Translations under genes and position numbers: made by a program | Shown here: positions 30,700 to 44,300 of the stretch, piece after piece | How the letters are laid out: every line of letters starts with the position of its first letter | How positions within the stretch are numbered: position 1 is the first letter of the stretch | Source: Anodontia alba | Lineage: Eukaryota > Mollusca > Bivalvia > Lucinida > Lucinidae | Assembly (NCBI GenBank): GCA_964016985.1 | Contig: OZ024825.1 | Span: 38,749,557-38,813,556, forward strand | DNA: 64,000 nucleotides | Direction of reading: 5' to 3' | Notes under the pieces: generated by a model | Told to the model about the DNA's origin: nothing | The model's input: the letters and a program-made list of their open reading frames with translations, nothing else | Databases searched by the model: none

Positions 30700-31010
30700 C
30701 ATGTCTGAGCAAAGTGTAAAAGCAATAAAACTTCCTAAAGGAGCACTGGTCTACCTCTGCACTGTCATTCTGTCAGCGTTTTTTGACACACATTATCAAA
30801 TGAGCCAGTGCACGACAATACCAACAAAATGGCATGTGCACCTAGCCAAGACTCAGATAAGCCTGGCCATCCACCTAATCTGATCAGAGTCTTTGCTGTC
30901 CACATGAAGAAAGCTTGGGTCCTTAGCTACCCAATGAGCACAAGCAAAGACTGATCAGACAGCAGATGCACAGGCTGATCTGAGTCTTCCCTGCGCACAC
31001 ATGCCATTTT
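30700..31010. repeat. Family K hairpin cluster
   Basis: GGCATGTGCACCTAGCC, TCTGATCAGAGTCTTTGCTG and later CTGATCAGACAGCAGATGCA and CACATGCCATTTTGTTTG form inverted pairs. Confidence 0.5.
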
Positions 31011-31249
31011 GTTTGTTTTGTCATGAGCTGGCTCAAATTAGATGTACGGTAAAAAGTTATCAGGTCAGAAAATTTCATAGGGGAAATTATAACATGGGGA
31101 AAAAACTGGTGCCTGATCTGGGTCTACACTATCTGCATTCAACTACCTCATTGTATATGCATTATCAGGAACTTTTTAAAATTTCGGAAGTATGGCTAGG
31201 TGTCAATAATAAGGGCAAATACAGTACCCATTCTATCTAGAACTACGTG

Positions 31250-31718
31250 GGCTGGTATACTATATTTAATCTATAATTTTGGACACCTTCATTCATTACT
31301 GTTTTTGTCCTAACATTTTAACAAGTCCATTTACTATCAATCTGGGCCCAGTTGTTCAAAGCATCGTAAGCTTAACAAACTCGTTAGTAGTCAAAATGTT
31401 AACAGTTCTAGTAAGTACAATATCTGATTCACAGGTATTTTTGTGAAAAAATGTGAGTAGCTTTCGCAAAAGCTTTTCACATTTTATCAGCAAAAATATT
31501 TGTGTATATGCCACATTCAATGATCAAAGTTTTAACGATACATTAACTAATAACATTGTTAGTCTTGAACAACTGGGTCCTAATGTGTCAAAAACTGCTG
31601 GATGAAAGGTAAACAGTGTTGACCCTAATCAGACACTGCTACGACAGCTTTTGACCTGGTCCTAGATTTTTTACTTATGGAAGTCTGTCTGAATACTTAA
31701 GGTAAATAAATATGGTAT
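31250..31718. mobile_element. Family B MITE split by a family E MITE
   Basis: Left B part (ATTTTGGACACCTTCATTCA) to 31344 and right part from 31574 (GTGTCAAAAACTGCTGGATG ... GGTAAATAAATATGG). Confidence 0.62.
31345..31573. mobile_element. Family E MITE inside a family B MITE
   Basis: GGGCCCAGTTGTTCAAAGC at the left and GAACAACTGGGTCC at the right, with the GAGTAGCTTTCGCAAAAGCT hairpin. Confidence 0.7.
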
Positions 31719-31738
31719 GCATGTTACCATTTTCTTCT

Positions 31739-31959
31739 TTAACACTTTCACCCTTGAGTTTCTGAAATGGACACTCCCATCTTTGAAGTTGAAAATGCCC
31801 ATTGTTGCAAATAGGGGTGTCTTTTAGAAGTATAAACTAGAATGGAAAATAGTGTACCTGTAGATCTTGATGAGATGGCTCATTATGAGCCATTTCATTT
31901 GGATCTACAGTTTGCAAAGGTATCTATATCTGTTTTGGCCTGGGAGCTGAAAGGGTTAA
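31739..31959. mobile_element. Family N MITE with TTAA ends
   Basis: TTAACACTTTCACCCTTGAG and GAGCTGAAAGGGTTAA. The tip hairpin is GATGAGATGGCTCATTATGA. It lies about 140 bp beyond the AGPAT5 stop. Confidence 0.68.
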
Positions 31960-32100
31960 TCTTAAAATGTGTTACAGGTGAATTGGAACAGATCTCTCAT
32001 CCTTTTTTATCACCATTTATCCACCATTCACAGCATTCTGTTTTCATATCAGATCCATATTTATCTTGCTCAATGAACACGTGCCCTAGACAGTCTTCTA

Positions 32101-32323
32101 TCAAGATCTCACAGACATCCAGGCACAGCCAGCAAGAGTACCAAATAAACCAACTTTCCAGTACACTGACCTGCCTTGACTAGTGCCTATTAAGAATCCT
32201 AAACAAGTTCCAAAGAATATAAATGCAGGTAAAGTTTGTCTTCGTTTTATTACGAAAGGTTTGTGTTCCCCTGGAAATCTACCATTTTTGTCTGGGTTTT
32301 CTGAGTAAAAATGTGACATCAGC
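32101..32323 (-). CDS. AGPAT5: AGPAT5 exon 8 (C-terminal hydrophobic segments, stop)
   Basis: Acceptor TTATTTCAG; 73 residues then TGA at 32103-32101. It encodes SHFYSENPD, GRFPG, then LPAFIFFGTCLGFLIG and VGLFGTLAGCAWMSV, two hydrophobic stretches as in AGPAT5. No clear poly(A) signal was found on the minus strand in the 140 bp before a family N MITE at 31959. Confidence 0.93.
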
Positions 32324-35300
32324 CTGAAATAAATTAAAATACATAAAAAAAATCAGGGCCCAGTGGTTCCAAGCTAATGATGTCGTTAGTTAATGATTCG
32401 TTAAAATTTACATCAAGTGATACGCAAATATGCTGAAATTTTTTGCTGAAAAAATGTGACAAAAGCTACTCACATTTTTTCAGCAAAAAATATCAGAATA
32501 TTGTATATTGAATCTGCTAAAACAGTTAATGAAATGACCCTTAACGAGCTCCTTAACAACGCTTTATACAACTGGGCCCAGAACAGATAATATACATAGC
32601 ATCAAAAGCTAAGCACCGTTCACATGCATATTAAATTGCTGTGTTTTACAATGCAAGTTTACTCTTAAAATGCTAGGCAAATTCGTAGCAGATGATATTC
32701 TAAATTTGATTTTGATTTATTATTTTTAAGAGAAAATAAGATGACAGTTCATGTGAATCATCTGCTAGGCAGACAATTCACATGAAATGTCAAGGCTTAA
32801 TTTCTCTGAAAAATAATAAAAAAAATACTTCAAAGCCTCCTCTAATGTAAGTGTGATTTGCGCTTTAAGGGTTAAATATCTATCTCTAAAAGGAGAATAA
32901 ATTTGACAAGTTGACACTGGGAATATCTGACGGTATGAAATGGCTTGATATTTCCATGTGACCGTAAGTATTTTTCAAAATGATTCTAAATGAAACAGTG
33001 ACAAACTTTTGCCCTAAACATTTCTTATACAGTTACCATCTGTTCGAAATATTTTGTCATAACACATAGACGATGTTATTTACTTTTTATTGCCTGCTTT
33101 ATCAGATTAGTGATAGTGACAACACTATTAACCTTAAGTATGCAGATAGGCAGACCCAAACAACAATGTAGACCCAGACCAGATACCCCAGAATGTGACA
33201 TCAGAAAAGAATCAGCACTGTTTGTCCTTCATCCAGCTGTTTTTAGCCACAGCAACAGAAAGTAAAACAGATTTGTTCAAATTTTAGAAGTGGTATTGTG
33301 AAGCATTAAGGTGTCTGCTTGTTTAGGGTAAATACAGTAGGTACATTTTTTCTACTTACTTGTCTTTGTGTTGAAATCTTTTATACAGCCATGTTTGCAG
33401 CTGATCTTGTTCTAAAGGTATATCTGAGATGGGAATCCTCTCAAAATAGAGGTGTAACTGAGGTGAACTTCCTGTCAGGAACTCTACAGAAAAGAGAAAA
33501 GAAGATATTCTGGAACCTCTTTCTAAGACTGTTTCAACTATAAGATGTCATAAACGCACAATATTTTTACACATATATTTTTGCACAGTTTATTTCACAA
33601 AAAAAAATCTAAATGTTTCAGCTAATTAAAGCCTTTTTCAAGAGAGTTAAGTACATGTACTTTCAATACCACACTATCTTCTTATCAATACTGTCAACCA
33701 TTTTGAAAACAGATCTGCATCTGTATTCAAATATGGTTCATTGAAAGAATTTAACTCTCTCGAAAAATAATTTAACTCTCTTGAATCAGCCGAAACATTG
33801 AGATTTGTTTATGAAATAAACTGTGCAAAAATAAAGATATAAGATGGTTTCAGGTATACCCAAAAAGTACTGTTTCCAAGAAAAATGTATAGATTCTACA
33901 GAAAAAGACCATTTATGGTCATTTTTCTATATAATATATACATTTTTTTGGATACAACACAACTGTTCAGCTAACATGGTTTTTGCTTTGGATCCCAGCA
34001 ACAGAGTTATAAAGAGGTTGTAGTGTTTTAGGTTTCTCAAGGGAAAAACAACACAAGCACAGAACAAAGATCTAGGCCTGACTGCATCTGCTATTTTGGA
34101 ACTTGTGGTTTAAAGGAGAATGGACACAGGTCCAAGGTAAATAACTCTTACACAGAGAAATATTTTCCTCCTTTCTAAATGGGGGTTACTCTTTTGGGAA
34201 ATAATTAGCAAATTGATTCCTTTAAGAGTAGCCCCAATTTCTGAAAGGTTTCAAATAGTTGGGAGCCAGTTCCTGTCTGCAAAAGTTCTCTCTTTGTAAA
34301 ATGGCAGAAAAATCCATTCACATTAAATATAGATTCTATATGTTTCTTTTTCAGTTTTTCTTTCAGACTTCAGAATATAAAAGACACTGTGCAAGAAAAT
34401 GTTCTAGCTATATAGCTTCAGATAAGGCACTTTTTAAAACTGAATCTTATTTCTCCACTAAAAGTAAGTTGTGTGTACTCATTAGAATCACCATGATGAG
34501 GCATTTCTAATAAATACCCACAACATGTTTTTGAGCAGAAATAAGAAAAACATTTTGTTGATACTCTCAGGGTTGCCACCATTCGATCAATTTGAAATTC
34601 CATGACTATTTTTCCATTTCACTGACCAAAATACCCAATTCTCCACAATCCCTCATCTGTCGAATGCTTTTGACTCCCTTAACGGTTGAAAATAATAATT
34701 TTACAGAATTTAACATAAAACTGCAAGTCTACAACTATGTCTTTTATTTATAGAAAAGCAATGTTAAATGACTAATTCCCTTCATTTCAAAAGCAAGTCA
34801 AGCTTTTTACCATGGAATATAATTAAAAATTGTCACATTAAAAAAGCATCTTGTCCTAAAATTATAAAATTCCCTGACATTTCCCTGACTATTCTAAAAT
34901 TGTAAATTTCACTGACCCTTTTTTCAAAATTCCCTGCCACTCTTATCTGTAGCTGTGAACAAGTTTTTGCTTTAAAGTAACAGAGGTGTTCTTTAAGACA
35001 GGTTTGAGTACCCACAACATATGTTTTCATGGAGAATTAAGAAAAATATTTTGTGGATACCCACTCATCTGGAGCTATGAGTTAGCATTGGGATGTGTGT
35101 GGATTGTCATTCTGCAGTTTTAATTAAGCAACATTAGTGACCATGAAATGCAGAAAATCCAAGTACATAGGGACAAAATTTTAGGGAAAAAAAAAAAAAA
35201 AAAAAAAATTATCAGAATTCCACAATACATGGACAATAAAATATCCTTATTTTGCCAATCAAAAATTTTAGAAGCACAAAAATATTCTTAAGCTTTAAAG

Positions 35301-38300
35301 CACTAAGCAAAATTGTAGATGACATTTTAATTTTTTTATCAGTTTTCCAAGAAAATAAGACTTGGCATTTTGTATGAATCATCTGCTAAGCAGATGATAT
35401 ATTCACACAGTATGTCAAGCCTTATTTTCTCTGAAAAATCAAAAAATCAAAATGTTTGCTTCAGCTGTGATTAGCATTTTAAGGGTTATCATCTCAAAAC
35501 TTGCGAGAAACACTAACAGACAAATTTGAGACAATTTTTATTAATCCCGGTCCTGCTGAACCTGGATATGACTTAGCAAACAGAGCAGATCCAGATCAGT
35601 TGGCTTCTTCAGAAGCCAACTGATCTAGATCTGCATTGTTTGTCATTTAGTATGTCAATTTGTAACAACTTGGGTCAAGTTATCTGATTGGCTGACAATT
35701 TAAATTGGGCCTGGCATCTTAATTTATTCAGCATGGCAAGGGTTATTGATTGATTGATTATGTTGGGGTTTAACGACACGTCAACCCTTGTGGGTCATTT
35801 TGTGTCGTCTCCCAGAGAAAGGGAGAAAAGAGATAGAAGAGATAGTAGAGGAGATGAAAGAGACGATTAGGGAAGAAATAGGAACAGGAATGAAAGTGAA
35901 GAAACAGAAGAAATAAAAACATTCCCCCTCTACCCTTACCTGCTACAAGGATAGCAGGCCTTGCCCAACTGTAAGCCAATTTCAGTTAGACGCCCCGGTG
36001 ACGTAAGATACACGACACCATTGCCACTCCCGACCAACCCCTCGATGGCAAGGGTTAACACTTACCTGGCATTCCTGGAGCTGGTATTCTCTCCCCTGTT
36101 GAGGGATCAGTTGTATTACTATAAGCAATTGTGACATCATACACAGCCTCCGCATGACCCTGAAGCTGCTTCAAGGCCAGTTCAAAACCTTTTAATTTTG
36201 GAGCTAGTAAATTATCTAGTTCCTCATAACCTGAAAAACACAGTCTTTTGTTAACACATAAAGCTAACACATTAAGCATCATTAAAATTGCAGGAAGGTA
36301 CTTGCTCAATACAGGTTGATTTATACTGAGATTGCAACTCTGGGACATGGATTTTATTGTTAGACAAGTTTTTGCTTTGAAGTAAGAGGTGGTCTTTAAG
36401 ACAAGTTTGACTGAATATGATTCACAATGCAAGGTAAGAGCCCTAATTCCAAACACAATCAACAAAATCCCAGATCAGCCTGCACAGTCTGATAAGGAAC
36501 TTTGTTGCCCTCTTAAATACGGTCGGCCCTCGTTATCTCGACCTCACTTATCTTGAATAACCGTTTATATCGAAGTGAAATTCAGGTCCCTGTTTTAACA
36601 TGGAAATCTAAGAACAGGTAAAATATTATGGAAAAGAGGAGAAATGGATTTCTCCTCTTTTCCACAATATTTTATATATATTTCTAACTTCAGGAGTCAA
36701 ATTACATATTCATTTGTTAAATGTGGTTGTTCGATTTATTGTTTTCCTCACTTCTGCAACTCTGATATGTCGAGGTATGGATATCTCGAAGTGTTTTAGA
36801 GAGTCCCTTGGAATTGGAGATAACGAGAGTCGACTGTAAGTCAAACATGCAAAAGCAAAAAAACGATGATAGAACGGTAACATTGCATACTTAAGGAGTT
36901 TTAAGACATTCTTTTACTTGAATCAATATCTAAGGTAGGAAAGTCTATTTTCAAATGTTGAAGAGGTCAGTGTTCATGCAAATGAAATAAATACAGGACA
37001 TATAATGGTTTTGTTTTAAATGCAACTGTACCATTTTGAATCTAATAACCTTACTGAATTTTTTTTTTCAATTTTATCACTGATAACTTCTTTGCCTTAC
37101 AGTATGTGATACATACCATCTTTATGCTTTCTTATCATGCATTGTGTATCAGAAGGATGTTACAATCATTTTAAACAGAAAACTGCTGCATATAGCACAG
37201 GTGATAATCAAATAACCAATCAGGGCCCGGTTGTTCAAAGCGTTGTTAGCTTAACGAGCTCGTTAAGGATCATTTCGTTAACTATTTTAGCGGATTCAAT
37301 ATACAATATTCTGATTTTTTTTGCTGAAAAAATGTGAGTAGCTTTTGCACTGCAAAAGCTACTCACATTTTTTCAGCAAAAAATTTCAGCATATTTGTGT
37401 ATCACTTGATGTAAATTTTAACGAATCATTAACTAACGACATCGTTAGTTTTGAACAACTGGGCCCAGAAGTTTTTGGACTTGTCTATGAAACTTCAAAT
37501 ATCATAAAGTCCACGAAACTGGATACTTGGAACATGCTTTTACAATTTTACTATGTAAAATGAAATGCATATTTTTTAGAAATGCCCATATTGAAAGATG
37601 AGGTACTCTGAAAAGCAGCCTATAGGAGGAGGACCATGCAATGTTACCAGCTGCGCAATGTTAACAGACTCAACTGTAATTATGCAGCCTGTAAATATAC
37701 TACCAGTGAAGCAAGATTACTGAAACTATAACTCACCTAGATCTTTTGTAAACTTTTTACTTTTCTCAATAACAGCTGGAAGCTCAGGATTATACCTGGT
37801 ACCTTCTGGAAATATGACCAGCCATACCTGTAAACAGAATGTAAAATCCCATTTGATGGAAGAATAATGACATAATTCCAACTCATCATCTTTATACACA
37901 TTTCATACAATCTGATTGGGTGAAGGAAAAGTTTTCATACTTCAAGAAAACCCAAAGCAGGAATCTACTGGATATATTTTCCTTCCACCATCCCAAAAAT
38001 TTGACATTTTATGGCAACATTCATAACATTTTGAAGACAAACTGGAATTAAAAGGAATGGATTATTATTTTTGTGGATTTGATTGATATGTAAACTCCAG
38101 AGAGTTTTTAGAAATCATGAAAAAAAATTTTGCTAGGTTTCACTAGAAAAATTAGGTAGGGTGGGATTACCCTAAACACACACATTGTTTTTGGCCTAAC
38201 TGATCTGGAGCCATGGATGAGACTGGTCACTGCTGAACAGAGTTAGCACTAGATAAGAATCCTTTTTTCTGCCTAATATTGGCAGCAGATACCAACTGCT

Positions 38301-41300
38301 TTGAAACAAATCTTATAAGAACCAACAACATATATTGCTGTTGAGAACCAAAATACAGTTAATATTGCATAGCTCCAGATCAGAGGGAGCACCCAGATAA
38401 TATTTCTTATTTCTCTTGTGGGTACTTATTAAAAGTTCCTCGATGTCTCATTAAAAGTTCCTCGACGTCTGAAGCTATGATCTGGGTACAACTTACTGGT
38501 ACATTATTTTGTTTGAGTTCATCCAGCTGCCTTTCTGCTTTATTTTGTACAAACTTCCCACTTCTTTTCACATAAACACAGCTGTGCTGAAATAAACAAG
38601 AAAACAGCTGATTTTAATGCAGCTCTACATCTCCATAAATCACTCACAATTAAAGTCATGGTAATATTTTGAACACTTTATTCCATACTTTCTTTGCCTA
38701 AGATTGGCTTCCTATGCAGTTTTTTTCTTAAAATACTTAGTGATTTTTGATTGTGTTGGGGTTTAACGACATGTCAACCCTTGTGGGTCATTTTATGCTG
38801 TCTCCCAGAGAAAGGAAAAAAAGAGATGATAGTAGAGGAGATGAAGGAGAGAAATAGGGAAGAAAGAGGAAAAGGAATGAAAGTGAAGAAACAGAAGAAA
38901 TAAAAACATTCCCCCTCTACTCTTACCTGCTACAAGGATAGAAAGCCTTGCCCAACTGTAAGCCAATATCAGTCGGAGTGCCCCAGTGATGTAAGATACA
39001 TGACACCTTCACCACACCCGACCACCCCCAAAATACTTAAGGTAATGGCAAATGGTGTAGACCTGATTTCAGGAGCAGTCTGATCTGGATCTGCACTGTT
39101 TGTACATGCCATTTTGTCAGAAATTTTGGTGTACGAAATTTTAGGACATTTACCTAAGCACTGATTCTATGACAGAATCCACCATTTACCATTTACCATT
39201 TACTATTTACAGGCAAACAATGGTGACTGCTTCAGCCTCAACAACACGGTCCAAAACATCTAATGAGTATCCACAACATATGTTTTTGTGGAAAGATATG
39301 AAAATATCAATACTTTTTTGGTTGAACCAAGTGTCTTATGCTCTTATCTGAAGCTATAGGGTAACTCTGGTATATTCGTTTCCAAGAAAGCAACGTCTCC
39401 TTTAAGGGGTCTGGATACACCCAGTAGATTTTCAGTCATTTTTCATACAAGGGAGACAACTTTTGTGACTTCCTGTTTGCTTTCCTGCACATTGAATCCC
39501 TTTTGAAAGGGGGTCTACCCATAAAGATAAGAATTTGCTCCAACACAGAGCAAATGTTTTCTTTTTGGAGTAGATCCCTTTTCAGAAGGGCAGTACAACA
39601 ATTTTGAAACAGATGTCTCCCATGAAAGTGTATCTTTTAACCTCAGGCTGGTTCTGAATACCGTACCTGTCTAAAGTAAAATCCATAAAGCGGGAAAAAT
39701 TTTAACCCATCTTTCAGAATGTAGCGTATAGAACCAATAGATCCCTGTGCTGAGGCCAACATGTCTGCTACCACCCAATCCACTACAAAAAATTAAAAGA
39801 CATACATCATATACAAGTTACACACATTATCATATGAAAAGAAATGTTGCAAAAATGTATGTTGAATGTTCGAAGGGCAGTCAGAAAATATCCTGAATTT
39901 TTGCCCTTTCTCAAAAATAGTTAAATATTTTTCAGAAATTCTTTTTATTCTTTTGCAAAGTATTCCCCACCTATGTCTATACACTTTTGCCATCTTAGTG
40001 TGAGCTTTTGTAATTCCTCTGCAAACCAGGAAGTAGACCTATTGCTGAGGTTCTGATATACAGTTGAAATCAAAGCCTCAACATTTGCCACCATTGTAGG
40101 GGTCACTGCCTCAAAGGGTCGCCCTGGCCAAGGCTTGTCCCTCACACATGTCCTGCCCTCCCTAAACTGTGGAACTCGGCTATAAAAGGTTAAACGGGAT
40201 ATCAGGCTTTAAAAAAACTTTTCTGCAAACTTTAAAAAATGTGGTAAGGTTTTTCACCTTCTAAAAGGAGGAATTTTATTACAGATCTCTTCCTCCAGCT
40301 TAGAGTCCATGGTTGTCCTTACACATCTGTACCTTGCTTAAATGCTCAAAAAATTTTGTATAATTATACACACTTGTCGCTGAAAATAAACTGACCAATT
40401 TATAGGGGATAAACATACATTTTTGCTCATGTATAATATGTGTAGGTAGCTGCAAGTGAAAGACAAGAGCATGAAAAGTCTGGATCTTTTCTGACCGCCC
40501 CTCATATGTGTACATTCAAACTGCTATCATACACAGAATAGGTTTCATAGTGTTGTTCATAGCTCTAGATAAGGGCTTTTTCCTTCAAAAAGTAGACTTT
40601 TTTTTTTTTTTTTTTTTTTTTTTATTTTTTTATTTTTTTTTTTTTTAAAGATAGGCTGTGAGTTTTCATTACAAGTGTTTCATCCTTACTATCTGGAGCT
40701 ATGGAACTTGTCTTGAAGACAGGATGGACAGTTTGATCAGGTTTTTATGGCAGACCAAAATTTTTAAAGAAAAACTGAAATAAAAAAGCTTACGTTATGT
40801 ATATGTGCCTCTATATGATTGTGGATACGTGTGTGTGTGCTAGTGTATGTAAATATACGCATGCATGTGTTGTGCACATGTACATGTATGTGCAAGTATG
40901 CATTTATGTATGAGCCCCACCATGGGACTAGGTTTGGTCTTAGCCTTTGTGTAGTCTGAAGGGGACATCCAACATTCATATGAGCCATGTATGTAAAAGA
41001 TAATACCGTATATAATTTAACTCATTGTATACTGAATAGACTCTCCCACACTATATATGGGAAGAGTCCAATTTCAATTTTTGGTACATCTGGCTATGAG
41101 ATTTACACATTCCTAGAGAAAAATGGCTAAACTATTTGCAAACAGTGGAGACCCTGATCAGATGCCGCATTCTGCGGCGTCTGATCCAAACAGTAAAGAC
41201 CCTGATCAGACACTGCATTCTGCGGAGTCTGATCTGGGTCTGCACCGTTTGCCAATTACCCTTTTACTGGTCTCCTGACTAAAATGGGTTAACAAAAGGA

Positions 41301-44300
41301 ACCATGCTGATGGCTCATACAAAACAGGGTCCTTTAGACAGAAAACCTAGATGGTTTTGAATCATTTCTAAGGCTATGTCTTTCTTAACCTAAATAATTT
41401 TAAAAGTGTAAGCGACAGGGAGGAAGGTGTTCTACTTACAGAAAATGAATACTTTTATATTTGTATACATGTTGACAGACTCCAGGCTGTCAGGGAAATA
41501 GAGAGAGTGATTGAGTAGTGCACATTTCAAATGTGAAACAGGCTGAGTAAAGGAGCCGGAGAAACTTTTCTGATTACCTGGATCTTGAAAGATATTTGTA
41601 ACGGGTCTACAGAAAATAAAAGTGTTCAGTTTCAAAAAAAAAAAAATTAAGTTGCAAGAGGAGCGCATTGCAACCTAACAATTGTACAGGCTTCAACTCA
41701 TATGATTGCTTTATGGTCTTATGGCACTCTTGTTTCTTTACCCCGGTCCTGCTGAACCCGGATATACCCTGTTTTGCAAACAGTGTAGATCCAGATCAGT
41801 TGGCTTCTGAAGAAGCCAACTGATCTGGATCTGCACTGTTTGCCATCAAGAATGCAAATTTATAGCAACAATATGGATCAAGTAGTCTGATTGGCTGAAA
41901 ATTAAAAGTGGGCATGACATCTTAATTTATTCAGCAGGACAAGGGTTAAATTCTCATAACAAAATAGCTTGGGCAATTAGTTTGCTTCAATGACCTCAAA
42001 GAGTAGACACCTTTTCAGACAGGGGCACAATCAATCAATGGGTGTATGACTCATTACCACTCTCTGTGCTAATTCAGCAGACTTCAAATTGTCAATATTT
42101 TTTTTTATTTTTCCCAGAAAACAGGATTTGACATTTCATGCAACCATTTCATGTTTCATGGAGACAATCTGCACGAACCGTCAAAACCTGTTAGTTTTTG
42201 AAAAATAAGGAAAATATTTGAGTATGTTGTCTGCTGAAAATTTTACCCAGAGTGCTAAGCATTAAAGTAGTCTGATTGCACAAGATTTCTTACATATACC
42301 TATAATACATAGTTTCATGAAGATTAGATCTGAAACATTCCTTGTAAAATTTGACTCAAATTGCCAGCACATTAAAGAGATGTTTAAGGGACTTGATACA
42401 CTTGGTAGATTTTCTGCCATTTTATACAAGGAAGACAACTTTTGTGACTTCCTGTTTGCATTTCTACACACCAATCATTCTGAAAAGGATTTTACACTAA
42501 AAGTGCTTTATCCCTTGTCCTGCTGAACCGGGATATATCCTGCCTTTACAAACAGTGTAGATCCAGATCAGTTGGCTTCTGAAGAAGCCAACTGATCTGG
42601 ATCTACACTGTTTGTCATTTTAAATATGTGAATTTACATCAACAACCTGGATCAAGTAATCTGATTGGTTGAAAATTAGAAGTGGGCGAGGCAAATTAAT
42701 TTATTCAGCATGACAAAGGTTAAGGGTAAATACATCTATATATACCTGTGCTCTGATGGTTACAGATGAAAATAACATTTTCTTTTTGACCATGAAGGGC
42801 AGATGTATCTCCATATACTTCAACCTGCAAAAACAGATGATAAAAGTAAAAAGGTACAATGGATTTTAGATCAGAAAACTAGCTTCAAACATTAACCCTT
42901 AACCCTTCTCTTGCTGAACACGACATGCCCTGTCTAAGCAAACAGTGCAGATCCAGATCAGTTGGCTTCTGAAGAAGCCCACTGAGCTGGATCTGCACTG
43001 TTTGTCATTAAATATGTGAATTTCTATCAAAAACCCTGAGCAAGTAATCTGACTGGCCGGAAATCTGAAGTGGGTGTGGCATCTGAATTTATTCAGCATG
43101 ACATGGTTAAATTATCTATAATTCTCAGCAACTAAGGCTTGCCCTACCCCTTCCCTGACCCCCAGTAATTTTCCTACAGACCATTCCAAGGCAGTTCTTC
43201 TGTTGCTGTTCTCTGTTTCTATCAAAAACCCTGAGCAAGTAATCTGACTGGCTGGAAATCAGAAGTGGGTGTGGCATCTGAATTTATTCAGCATCTGTGG
43301 TTTCATATGTGACATTTGTTTTGCCATTATTTGTTCCTCCCCTCTCCCTTTGGTACCTTGTGAAAGCTGTACTCTTTAACCCTTGTCATGCTGAATAAAT
43401 TAAGATGCCACACCCACATAATTTTCAGCCAATCAGCTAACTTGATCCAGACTGTTGATATAAATTCATATACTGAATGGCAAACAGTGTAAATCCAGAT
43501 CAGTTGGCTTCTGCAGAAGCCAACTGATCTGGATCTACACTGTTTGCAAAACCAGGATCTATCTGGGTTCAGTAGGACAAGGGTTAATTGTGGCATTTGC
43601 TTGGGTATTCACTTATAATTTTGACATTTCATCCAAACTGTTTGCCTAGCAGAAATTCCTATGAAATGTCAAGTCAATTATTCTCAGAAAAATTTTTAGA
43701 ATGTCTGCTACAATTTTGGATGGCACATTAATATAGGGATCAAACATGGTTTTTCATGCAGTAACATTCGCCAGGTCCCGTGGGAGGTGTTGAAAACCGA
43801 GGCCGAAGGCACATTTGCAACATTTCGAGTTATTTCTTGCACTTTTTTGTTTTGCCTTTTCACTGATGTCTTGCGAACGCAATTTTCACGGACTATGCTC
43901 GTTCTAGGGCCGGACACTATACATCTCGTGACGGCAGCAATTCTGTAGCCCCGGTATACGCATATTGAAAGTTGTGTAGCCATGCATTCAGCTCGTGAAC
44001 TGCCTTGTTAATACATGGCTTTTCGTCGGTTAATGCACGGCTGTTAATAATGTGCGGCACTGCTTTTTATGCAATAATGAGAGTTAACATTTCGGATTTA
44101 GATTTTCAGCTGTCCACAAAGCATTTAACTTGAATAAAAAAGGGTACATGAATATGTAATATGCATTACTGCATTTATAATTTTATAAAAATTATTGTAA
44201 TACAGTGGCACCTCCACCAAAGGTCACCTCCAAACAGCAGCCACGTCCTCTACAATAGCCACCTCCCTACAAAAAGCCAATTTTACTTGTTCCCATGCAT

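Noticed and set aside
30700..31010. miRNA-like hairpin cluster
   Set aside because: The inverted pairs belong to a dispersed repeat; without small-RNA data a miRNA call is not supported.
36055..36465. Whole 136-codon minus-strand frame as a gene
   Set aside because: Only 36066-36230 is an exon (AGPAT5 exon 6); the N-terminal half is intron read-through.
43708..43983. 91-codon minus-strand frame
   Set aside because: It begins in a family G MITE and shares a motif with the flank of family M near 10140, so it is repeat sequence.
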